NCBI GenBank assembly: GCA_018806985.1
Contig: JADANN010000414.1
Coordinates: forward strand, 682,001 to 746,000
From: Angiostrongylus vasorum
Lineage: Eukaryota > Nematoda > Chromadorea > Rhabditida > Metastrongylidae
Reading direction: 5' to 3'
DNA: 64,000 nucleotides
Made by a program: the position numbers and the translations under genes. Positions 12,601-21,623 of this stretch are shown here, piece by piece (the first letter of the stretch is position 1; each line of letters opens with the position of its first letter). The notes beneath the pieces were generated by a model. That model was not told the origin of the DNA and did no database searches. It was given only the letters and a program-made list of their open reading frames with translations.

Positions 12601-13622
12601 CTAGTTTCACTTAGTTGCTAATAGTCTTGATTGCAATTAAGAAGATTCACTTTCAGCTGAGATATGTTGCTTTGGATTGAAAGTGACCACTAGTTTCGCA
12701 CTGTATGAGAGGCAGTTCTATGAGGCACTCCTATATAGGCATCGTCGTCACATAATTGTTAAAAATACAAGCATTGGGAAAATGCGAAAGATGTCCAAAA
12801 AACTGCGTCAGCTTCAATTATGTGCAAGAAAAGTTCGAAGCAGATAGAAATTCTCAACCTGAGACTATGAGAGGTGTAAGCTTGACGAGAATACGAAGAA
12901 TTTCCCTCCATCGACATGCCGAAATGGTAATCGTCGACCCAAGAAATATCGGCGCGATTTGAGGTGTCCGAAAGGTGAAAACTTCCGCATATTTTCGGAT
13001 TTGAATGCGAAGGAGACGGTAATACCATTCCAAAACTAGCTGAAAATGTACAAATATTCCAACAGACGGTTCGACCAATCGAACGGAGGGAATCTCCAAC
13101 GATTTCCCAGAACCTAAATAGAATAAATGTAAAGTACGGGAAGAAAAAATCCACCAACCATGCACCAATTCTTGAGCGGACTTGAGAAAAACTTCATACA
13201 TCATCCACAAGATAACACTAACAATGTAAACTAGTAGAATGTGCTCAAACAAAACGACCAAGAAACAAGGAAGGCAATCACCAAGCAAAAAGTGGCCGAT
13301 ATAAGACTCAAATGAGAAAATCTGAAAGAGAAGATGTGCGCAAAAAATATTACAACTCAAGGATAGTGAAATATTTTAGCCAAAGAAACAAAAAGCCTAA
13401 GCCTAAGTGTGATTATGAAACCAACCTCTAACGTAAGTATGGATAGGGCAATAAACCAAGGTATAAATGGTGATTTCAACCGATGCGACCTGGGAAAAAA
13501 AAGTTGTGAAAACTGAGAAGTTGGAGAAAAAATAAAAACGATATTCACTACCTCTTAATAGCGCACTTCGTCCTTTCCATGTTGCTTTGTGTTTCAGATG
13601 AAAAACTTAGTGACTTTTCCAT
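8096..13622 (-). CDS. TMEM209-family (cytochrome b561 N-terminal domain) membrane protein, partial model
   Basis: TMEM209 homologue; the vertebrate protein sits in the nuclear envelope/ER and is linked to nucleoporins. Exons (minus): 13622-13552, 13489-13426, 13321 to an unresolved donor, 13180-12859, 10653-10352, 10223-10099, about 9530-9389, 9280-9160, 9035-8828, 8516-8384, 8270-8096. Exons 1-4 give a short polar start, two hydrophobic segments ([27 protein letters not shown]) and a serine-rich linker. Exons 8-11 match the conserved C-terminal domain: [14 protein letters not shown], a segment like human [27 protein letters not shown] and YPPHVDFVF. Phases agree from exon 8 to 11 and from exon 4 to 6. 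Unresolved: the acceptor of exon 7, the donor of exon 3, and the final exon corresponding to the human VNLGLSG end, which I did not find before 8096. A TTTCAG 25 bases upstream of the ATG could be a trans-splice acceptor. Confidence 0.82.
9588..9650. repeat. AT dinucleotide microsatellite
   Basis: About 31 TA units; the surrounding long open frames are only this repeat translated. Between TMEM209 exons. Confidence 0.95.
9718..10015 (+). mobile_element. SINE C copy
   Basis: tRNA-like head (ggtgacagcgcaatag; B box ctagttcgatcaac), then gggaacgccttagcccgg, catccataaagaagatgaaa and the tail cgaatgcaagaagtgctggg. It lies between TMEM209 exons 6 and 7, between two AT microsatellites. Confidence 0.7.
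10028..10072. repeat. Imperfect AT microsatellite
   Basis: TATA runs with interspersed C (tatatacataaatatatat), just left of TMEM209 exon 6. Confidence 0.9.
10747..10862 (-). mobile_element. SINE A fragment
   Basis: Reversed end gatgctgagatatttg, ctccggaccacaggtgtc and the head ccaccactataccatgc; stops there. Between TMEM209 exons 4 and 5. Confidence 0.78.
11143..11437 (+). mobile_element. SINE B copy
   Basis: Head gtagcgcagttg, B box gggatcgatccc, core and tail ending in ctttatcctttatc. It is tail-to-tail with the next copy 14 bp away, inside a TMEM209 intron. Confidence 0.85.
11451..11677 (-). mobile_element. SINE B copy, inverted, internal deletion
   Basis: Starts with the reversed tail aaggataaagc and ends with the reversed head (cactgcgccatacgc). 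About 58 bp between ctcgcgg and accaatttg, present in other copies, are missing. Confidence 0.85.
11938..12182 (-). mobile_element. SINE B copy, old and diverged
   Basis: Keeps cgacttcatcaagtatcg, gccgacctgtcagag, a B box as ggaatcgaatccgcg and a degraded head, with many substitutions and an inserted segment near 12030-12060. Confidence 0.65.
12309..12583 (-). mobile_element. SINE B copy
   Basis: Reversed tail ggataaagctctcgg, core (tgccgacct-like gccgacctcgaagggatg), B box gggatcgatccc and head, in order; in a TMEM209 intron. Confidence 0.85.
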
Positions 13623-13741
13623 TGTTCCCCCACAGTGGACAGTACTTCTGAAACAATTACCACACATTGCTACCTGGAATTAAACACACCGCAAAACATA
13701 ATTTCAGTACGAACGCAAATCAAAGTACACAAGTGAAAAAA

Positions 13742-14018
13742 GCATAAAGCTTTAGGCGTTGATTAATCCCTGAAGGATGCACCATGCGTTGGACTTCATT
13801 AAGTATCGTTGGAGGTAATTGAATGCACATCTGGTCTTTACAATGACTCGCGGTGGCATACCGATTTATCGTATCGAGCCAGTGCTGCTATCCTCCTAGA
13901 CAAGTATGGTACCAATTTACCAACCCCGGAGGGATGGAAGGATTGGTGAGTCTGGAGCGCGGGGATCGATCCCAAGTGTATTGCGAGGCGCCTCCGACCA
14001 CTGCGCTACGCGCGCCCT
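13742..14018 (-). mobile_element. SINE B copy
   Basis: Complete from reversed tail (cataaagctttaggcg) to reversed head (ccactgcgctacgcgcgccc); upstream of the TMEM209 start. Confidence 0.87.
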
Positions 14019-14384
14019 TTAGTACATAAGTATAATTGCAACGTTATTAAGCAGGCTATTTGTTCACAGAGACAAAGTTACAGCACAATTTAAGCTTGGA
14101 AGTGGCTAGCTCATTAGAACAAAAAACTGCCATTGTGGTAAATCTGCTACAACCAATGAAAAGTAAAGAGTAACAGTGTATTTATAAGCTTCTCAAATAA
14201 GGGTTCTCATGCTTTCAGCATTTGTGAGTATAACGCAAGGGCCTCCATTGCCTTGAGTTGGACTAAAAACTTCACAGTTTTACCTAAGACCCCCCTCGCA
14301 AAAGAAGGTTACCACATGTACAACCACAATGATGGTAAGACATTAGCAAAACCAGGAACCTCAGATGCGCTTCGAGCTCGTTAT

Positions 14385-14835
14385 TACCTCTTCCAGAGGG
14401 TAACGTGTTATCCACTAAACCTACCGAAGACCCTTGCTTTGCCTTTCTGTCGGCCACTTTCTATACTTTAACGGTGCTATCATCAGTCACCCGCCAACGG
14501 GAATGATCTGAAGGGCACAAATAGGCAGACTGAACCCATTTAAGCTGAAGTTGTAGTTCCAAATCACACTGTCTTAATTTTTATTTACTGCCTATTCTTT
14601 ACTTATGGCAGGGTAGGATGTGAAGTACGACAGGAATCCTAAGACATGAGCAAAGCGTAAGAATAAAGAAACAGACACCGATAGAGCAAAAAACTGGCAG
14701 TAAGAAAGTCAAAGCAAAGGTCCCAGTTGATGCAGTGGATAACACATGAGCCCACGGTAATGGTAGACGTGGGTTCGAAGCCAAACTGTGGTTCCGAGTT
14801 TCGGTTATAACTTAACTTCCCTGCCGTTGTACTTG
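14385..14835. mobile_element. SINE A pair: reversed copy (14385-14625) then forward tRNA-like copy (14630-14835)
   Basis: The reversed part has the stem cacccgccaacggg and tttactgcctattc. The forward part keeps a clear tRNA-like head: gatgcagtgg as A box and gggttcgaagcc as B box. Confidence 0.75.
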
Positions 14836-15821
14836 ACATTGTATACTGGATTAAAAAGAATGGGCAAAATAAAAGTTAGGACATTTTAACCATGGGTATT
14901 TCAAAGAGCTCAGAATGCCATAGCTTTAATGAGCTGGACTTCTGGATGTAAACATAGAACAATAATTTCAACCCTCCCCCTCTCAATGCAGTTCGAGTTA
15001 TACAGTAAGTGTCTCATTCTTACAAGATGTACAGGTCAACTTTCCTCCTCGCTTTGTTGTCTAACAACCGTCATCCGAAAAAAGTGATCAGGTAAAGATG
15101 TCGGTTTAGCTGTGACATGAGGAAATGTCGTCTTTTCTCGTTCACTGACTGAATGTTGGTACAAAGTGGTGTTCACTGGAACCTCGGAAGATCGCTTATG
15201 ACAGCATTTTTGTCACTTTTTGGGGGGAAGAAAGCGAAGGACTACTCTCCTACGTTACGTATAGGCTTCACTCCTGAGGGCCGGGGAATCCTGCGCTTAG
15301 TCGATCCACCAACTGAAGACGACAACAGCGCAAATAATTTTTATTCTGTCCTATAATGAACCGGGAAATAACGTCGCAAACAATGAAAAGAAGGCCGAAT
15401 TCTATAACGTAGAATTTAATATGAGAGGAGCTTTCGTATCAATGGGTACCAACACCAAATACCAACGGAAAAGCCTCCTGAAAAACACGTCCAGCCTGAA
15501 AACTATCGAATAAGGGCCATTTCACTGCAACAGCATCTCGCTGGTCCCAACGAAAACAAACTTAGATGGCAGAAAAAAGTCTTCTAAAGTGGCAATAAAG
15601 TATACTCGAAACGAATCGGTAAGCCAATTCATAAGATTTGAATGCCCGTCGCAAAGTCCGCAATCACAGAATGGCGTGCTCCCGTGTGCACTGATTGCGT
15701 AACCTAACGATGTTGGGCTGTACTTCTCATTGGTTATGGGATATCACCTGTTGTTTGTAATTCGAACTCACATTGTCCACTCATATACATTGAAATCATT
15801 TAGTCATTGTTATCATCACTT
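14836..15821. other. Stretch with no recognised gene
   Basis: Short open frames only (for example 15153-15356, a plus frame with no known motif). Between a SINE A pair and a family D repeat. Confidence 0.45.
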
Positions 15822-16200
15822 TCCTCCCAACGTTTTACCGCCTCATCGTGGCTGGGAGGTTTTCCTGGGTATCGGACTGCGATGTACAGCAAGGGATTCG
15901 TCCTCCCGGCAGGGTCTCCTAAGCTGAGAAGGAATCCGGCGTTTCCATTAGGAAGCCTGGCCAAGAGTAAACCAATACCAGGGTCCACCATCGTCCTGGT
16001 ATCAAAGTAGTCGCATGGCAAACTTCCCTCTGATCCACAGGGGTGGCGACTGCCTGTGGTGGTGATGACTTGGGGCAGACTTTGGCCTGGTTGCCCTTGA
16101 GGCTCCAGTGAACTACAATGGCTGAACCAGCAGAACTCGGAAACAATGGGAATTATGTTGGGTCTGCACAACTAGTGAGGACGGGCTATCCAAGTAAGTA
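15822..16200 (-). repeat. Family D repeat, near full length
   Basis: Best D reference: from tcccaacgttttaccgcctc to acgggctatccaagta, about 380 bp, unbroken. No tRNA-like boxes and no poly(A) tail were seen. Confidence 0.85.
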
Positions 16201-16365
16201 TACATTAAAACAGTGAAGAGAAAGTGCGGAAGTCACTCATTAGAAGACTCTTTCATTCATGCACAGTTTTCTTGTAGCCGACTTTGCCTAAGGATCCAGT
16301 TCCGTTTGTTCGCATTGGTATTATGGTTGACGTCAAGTCTTTATTCCGAAGATAGATATGGATTG

Positions 16366-17000
16366 TTAAGACGTTATAAGTGTGGTCTTTTGTTCGCAGA
16401 AAGCCACTTCTTTATAATTAGATGACGTCTTGATTGTCGTACTGGTAACAGCATCTCCTTCCATTTCGAAGTTTCCATCCATAAAACTGGCCTGACTCGG
16501 ATGTTCATTCAGCCAGAAATCGAGGCTGTGTAAACTTCTGTTCCCATCGGCAAGCTGAATGTTGAACGAGAGTCGCTCACTGATAAATCGAGATAGGGAC
16601 AGGTCGTTGCCACGTACAGTGGCCAACCTACATGGATCAGAAGTTTGCTGCTTGCAGTGCAGACCGGATTCTTCCATGAAAATAGCGATATTGTTCCCGA
16701 GACTGCAGAGAATTCTGTGAATCTGTCTGTACCGATCGCTTGTGGATAACGTAACAAGCAGACTGTTTGCCCTCTGTACCAGTTAGTGGGATACTTGGAC
16801 GGCACATCTTCCCTATTAATGGTGACCTAACCACATTTTTATTCGTTTCTTTCCAAAACTGAACAGATCTCTCAATAATGTCCAACAAGTCCTTATGAAT
16901 GAACCACGAAAATGGTCGATGAAAATTGGTTTTGGTGCCACGCGCAATTAAATGTTCCTGAAATCCGTTTGTTTCTTTAAAGTCGTTGAGTTCACAGCTG
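16366..17000 (-). pseudogene. Possible broken coding region, three overlapping open frames
   Basis: All three minus-strand frames are open over long parts of this stretch (16888-16637, 16805-16509, 16677-16366). The first reads FHRPFSWFIHKDLLDIIERS and continues in ordinary-looking protein composition. The pieces would join into one product only with frame changes near 16800 and 16650. I do not recognise a family. It may be an old gene copy or an element remnant. The right edge abuts the candidate first exon on the other strand. Confidence 0.25.
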
Positions 17001-17018
17001 ACATCAAATATGTTTCAG

Positions 17019-17124
17019 AATGTCTGGAATTCTTGCCAGGATCGTGGCCACAGGAGCGTCTGCTACTCAGTCATTGCTGAGAGTGCCTAATCTTCGCACG
17101 TTGGAGTCTAGTGCTGGATTCAAG
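17019..17124 (+). CDS. Candidate first exon with mitochondrial-type leader; rest of gene not found
   Basis: A strong TTTCAG acceptor is followed by A and then ATG at 17020, the layout of a trans-spliced nematode first exon. The exon stays open for 35 codons to a GTATGA donor in phase 0. The peptide begins MSGILARIVATGASATQSLL and has only arginine and no acidic residue for 28 positions, like a mitochondrial presequence. I found no convincing second exon up to 18300; the next gene (glrx-5) converges from the right. It could also be chance. Confidence 0.4.
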
Positions 17125-17136
17125 GTATGAATAAGC

Positions 17137-17190
17137 CCTCAGCAGTACTTCATGTTACCTATGCTTCAGCAGTACTTCATGTCACTTACA
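17137..17190 (+). repeat. Short tandem duplication
   Basis: The phrase tcagcagtacttcatgt occurs twice (27-base period), just after the candidate first exon at 17019. Confidence 0.8.
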
Positions 17191-17354
17191 CCAATATGCA
17201 CTTGCAAACTAATCGAATTAGAGATCCAGAATCGAATCGAAATGATAACTTCGTACAGTTGAAGCGAAATGTTACGGTCCTAGCGCAATCCATCATACGA
17301 CGCATTAATAATCCAGTGCTGTTACTAGGAAGTGGATCCAGAGAACTAGTTCAA

Positions 17355-17657
17355 AACAGCTTCAATGATGATGAGATATTTGCAAAACTCCGGACCGCAG
17401 GTGTCTGCGGGGAGGAACGAACGTACTATTACCCTCTCAGTCCCGCTGATGGCACTGATCGATGGAACTAGCTGAGAAACAGGCGAACGAAGGCCCAGCG
17501 TGGTGTGGAGTGAACGCGTTAGCCTCCGTAGCGCGTTCGTTCCCCACCGCAGACACCTGCGGTCCGGAATTTTGCAAATATCTCAACATCATTGAAGTTA
17601 TATTTCGCAACATACCCTGCCATTAAAAAGAGTAGGCAGTAAACAGTAAGTTAAAAT
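17355..17657. mobile_element. SINE A inverted dimer
   Basis: Reversed end gatgatgagatatttgc at left. The middle switches strand near 17450-17470. The forward head tggtgtggagtgaacgcg, cgttcgttccccaccgc and the tail gagtaggcagtaaacagt follow. The left arm is shorter than the right. Confidence 0.8.
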
Positions 17658-18313
17658 AGTCCGACATATTTATCTTTAATAGTTTAATAACCCTGCTTAA
17701 TACACTGTAAATCCTTCGAAAGTATTAAGAACTTCGATTCAGAAACTTTAAAGTTCTTCTAATCCTCTAAGTAGTAAATGTTGCTGTGGTTGGCAGCTGA
17801 TACGCCAGAGAAGTACCAGGCCTACTTCTGTATTCCATGCTAGTTCAATTTCGAGATAACAAGTTGTACTCATCGCTTAAGCTTTCCTTGTATGGTAACA
17901 ACTCTTCAAGTAAGCAACTTTCCTTTTTACCAGTATCAATTCCCGTCAGCTCTACTTCTTCCCCTAGATGTATGAAATGGGCAACTCGTCAAATGGCTAG
18001 CGATATGTGTGATGTTATCTATCCGTACTTTGACAATTTTCTGAGAAACATTTGCAGTAGGTACAGAACAGCATGAGCTCTCAATATCCAAATTATATTT
18101 TTAAAGTCCGGTGAATAGTAACCGTCATGGTCTAAGCAAAAAATCAGCCAGTATTTTGGACTACTTCAGGTGAGGACTCGGCTAAAGTTGAGATGTCGAA
18201 GCTGTTATTTCATTCGTGTCAATGGTCGTATGCATGTTGAATGCCGTGAGCATCCACGCCATAAAGCCAGAGAGGTTTTCAACGTCAAGTTACTTTGGTG
18301 AAGTGCACTTTGA

Positions 18314-18317
<4 letters not shown>

Positions 18318-18387
<70 letters not shown>
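18318..18387. repeat. AT dinucleotide microsatellite
   Basis: About 34 TA units, downstream of the glrx-5 stop. Confidence 0.95.
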
Positions 18388-18389
<2 letters not shown>

Positions 18390-18546
18390 GGTGTGTAGTT
18401 CGGTATAAGCATAGTACTTTGTTTCCCATATGTTCATATTGCCTAGCTCCTTTTATGTTCGTTAGGAAGTTCAATAAATATTTGTCAACGATGTAACAGC
18501 GAACATCAATAGATTGCAGTCTTGCCTAGATTTTAACATATTACAA

Positions 18547-20822
18547 TCAGTTTTTCTTCTCTCCGTATTTGTTCGCTATACCTTTTGAGTCGAAAAAGTC
18601 TGAGATTTCTCCATCCTTGTGCATCTGTACTAATATGTCGCATCCTCCAACAAACTCTCCTTTAATGTACACCTAAATCTAGGAAATGTAAAATGGACTT
18701 TTTCGTGCGAAAACATTACAACAACAAGCCGGTTCCCACCCATTCGTGGTTGAAGGTAAACTGGTCGCTACCAACTTTTTCCTTCCCGTTGTACTTTTTC
18801 AATTCAATGTACGCTTTAAACACCAAGGATGCTGTAGCAGGGTTCACCACTTATTATCATTCACTTTCATCACTTTATACAGTACGACCAGCGACGATGG
18901 TACCAACATATCCCCTAACGCAGAGTATAGAACGGCCTCCCTTAGACGTTTTGGCTTCTACAGGACATATACTGTCATCAGTCTGTCAAACTACACCGGA
19001 GTCTTGTCGAGAATTTTGCGATTTATACTAATCATTTCCTGTTTCTCTTTTCTCTTTATGAAGAATAACGGCTGGTAGTAAAACTGAAATGGTAACGAAC
19101 CAAAAGTATACGTTAACAGAATCGTCCTTGTTCTTTATCGCTATTTTTGATCCGATACTTCTAAAATTTTCCCTTCATACGGTTTTCCTTTGTTACACGA
19201 GATTTCTCGAACTAATGGTAAAAATGACCTCAGCGGATTGCGTATTTAAAATCCAACTCATATAGGAGGGGACTGCTTAAATAAGAATTTACTTCCCATT
19301 CGCATAATAGTTAACGGCTTTAACGCAGTTTTTTTTGCCATGTCTTATGTTGTATTAGGCATGAAAATCAAACAAGACAGCTTTCGTATGAGTTTCTTGG
19401 TCCTGCGGCAAGAATGTTGCTAACGAGGAGGGTATTCCGATCTGGGAAGACACAATAAATAAAATGAAGGATAACGCTCTCGGTGTTAATCATTCCGTGA
19501 CACTCGACTTCATCAAGCTTCGTTGGAGGTGATCGAATGCATACCTGGCCTTAACAATGACTCGCGACGGCGTACTGATGTATAAAGTCAGTGCTGCTGT
19601 CGTCCCATAGAAGTCTGGTACCAATTTGCCGACCCTGGGGGTGGAGGGGTTGGTGGGCCACGGGCGTGGGGACCAATCCCATGTGTGTATCACATGGGGC
19701 CTCTAACCAATGCGCCACATAAGCCCCTGAACACACGCTATGTTTCTCAAAGTCATTTCACATAGTGTATCATTGAAAACACTGGGAATTAACAATTCGA
19801 TCACGCTCAAATATCACTGGTTATAACAGATATAAAAACGCCTGGGTTTACTCAACGCAAGTTGTGAAGCCAGTTATGAAGGTTGACGGAATCATAACTG
19901 AACGTTGAACATGCTTCAAAACAATGAATGAGTACGGAACTGGAACGCAAAAAAATGTGCAAAAATCACTGATAGAACCGAATGATGGAGCGAAGAAACA
20001 GCAAGCGCAAAAGGTTATGCTTGCGTAAGCAACGATATTGTAGCCCGTATAAAATGATTTCAATTCACACCACAACGTGAGGAATTAGACGTCACTGACG
20101 CGACTTCGACTCGAAATTTGGCGTTGTTGATACTGTGTTAAAAGACTGCGGACGGAGGAAAATAACTTACTTGTGGTATAGTGGGCCAGTCACTATAAGT
20201 CTTTATCCCTTCTCTAAGTTCAGGATCACTCAATACGTTGTAGTCCTTGAATTTCACATCGTGGTAGTCCAGAATCTGCAAGGTTAGTATATTTGGAAGA
20301 AAAGAATGGGAAAGAAGTGATTGCTGAGCAATGGGAAGTTGCTACAATCACTGAATGAATGAAACCTTGGAAATTAGGCCTTACTAGTTTTACATTCCGT
20401 GAAAAGCCGCACAACGGTTCTTCCTGTGTTCCTTTCATGAATACCACAACATCACCTGACTAAATTTAAAAATTTCTCTATGAAATTCGAAGTAACAGAA
20501 ACTAAAGTTATGACTTGAAAAAAAAACAGCTATACACTACTGTAAAGCGTCGATTACGACATGGCACGACTCCCTAGCTAACTACACCTACATTTGATGT
20601 TAAAGATCAGAGAAAAAGTAGAAAGAATAGACCATTCAGATGAGTTTAAAAGATATTAGCATGTACTCGACTCTAGCGTCAAGACTACTAAAACAAGGAC
20701 CTGAAGAAGTTACATACCTTCACCATCTTATCAATTTTACTTCTAAGATCACCCGACAAACTTGAAGCGGCAACAGAGCAGAATCGCAAAGAAACCACTG
20801 ATCGTTTTGCAATGTGAAGCAT
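18547..20822 (-). CDS. glrx-5: Monothiol glutaredoxin 5, mitochondrial, four exons, complete
   Basis: Mitochondrial CGFS-type glutaredoxin that passes [2Fe-2S] clusters from the ISC scaffold to acceptor proteins. Exons (minus): 20822-20718, 20459-20385, 20275-20171, 18672-18547; all introns are GT-AG and phase 0. The product is 136 residues (human GLRX5 157). Residues 1-25 form a basic, serine-rich presequence without acidic residues, as expected for mitochondrial import. The active site CGFS is at 52-55, the cis-proline loop WPTIP at 90-94 and the glutathione-binding GGCD at 104-107. The start is the only ATG before the presequence. It lies 801 bp downstream of the PP4 gene on the same strand, so a loose operon is possible but not shown. 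Intron 3 (1.5 kb) contains a SINE B copy. Nothing is broken. Confidence 0.95.
19466..19726 (-). mobile_element. SINE B copy in glrx-5 intron 3
   Basis: Reversed tail aaggataacgctctcgg through core (ctggtaccaatttgccgacc) to head ccaatgcgccacat; lacks about 15 bp of the tail region near 19500. Confidence 0.85.
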
Positions 20823-21192
20823 TCCTAATGCATAGACAAGGTTTTTGTAAAAGTACGTAGAATAACCTAAGAGTAATCCCGAATTTTACCTCGATACAAC
20901 ACTACTCAGGATTTAGCGAATCCAAAACGAGACAGGATAGGAACCGTAGTCTAAAACATTTACACGTGTTAGGAAACATTTATTGAAATATGCATAGCAA
21001 AATAATTGAAAGGCTGATGACCGTATATAGTTCCTCCACATCGGATATCTTCCTTTGTCGAACGACTGAGATAAATATCTATTTCAATTCACTCTACTGT
21101 TCAATAGAATCAATAAACAATGTGGTACAATCATCTGGATTAAATCATAAGATTAAATAAATCATAAATTAAGACCTAATAGGCATTGAAAG

Positions 21193-21261
21193 AGACACAA
21201 AGGCAGGCAGAAAAAAAGAGGAAAAAGAAGAGGGAAAAAGAGAGAGAGAGAGAGAGGAGAA

Positions 21262-21302
<41 letters not shown>
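21193..21302. repeat. GA-rich tract with (GA)n microsatellite
   Basis: A purine tract (agaggaaaaagaagagg) leads into two GA dinucleotide runs at 21240-21256 and 21267-21302, in the gap between PP4 and glrx-5. Confidence 0.95.
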
Positions 21303-21308
<6 letters not shown>

Positions 21309-21616
21309 AGGGAAGACGGAAGAAGGCATTTCCGGTTATTTCAGGTTATCTTTACCAAAAGTTACCAAATTGAATGCTAAATGAGCTTACTGTTAGCATG
21401 GTTCAATAAAACCTGTTGTAAAAGTGTACAAGGCGGTACTCGGAACCACATGGACTACTTCATTATGTACAAAACAGTAACGAAATTATTGTTTACCAAT
21501 GCCAGTGCGAAGAAAGTGTATTGAAAAGTACGAAAACCTCGTCAAATATGATATAGGAGATTCTAAAGAGAACTCGCTAAACCGTGAGCTAACGATATAC
21601 ACATCGAACTTTTATC

Positions 21617-21622
21617 TTTATT
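21617..21622 (-). terminator. AATAAA poly(A) signal of the PP4 gene
   Basis: On the minus strand AATAAA begins one base after the TAA stop of the PP4 gene, which implies a very short 3' untranslated region. No other AATAAA as close was needed. Confidence 0.6.
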
Positions 21623-21623
21623 A

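Larger units (their letters stand above)
10654..12858. other. TMEM209 intron 4, filled by SINEs
   Basis: Holds one SINE A fragment and four SINE B copies, two of them tail-to-tail; the rest is AT-rich without exon-like sequence. Confidence 0.6.

Noticed and set aside
12854..13360. 168-codon minus-strand open frame
   Set aside because: Its right part is the wrong frame over the TMEM209 linker exon. Phase to exons 5 and 6 supports the serine-rich frame (12859-13180) instead.
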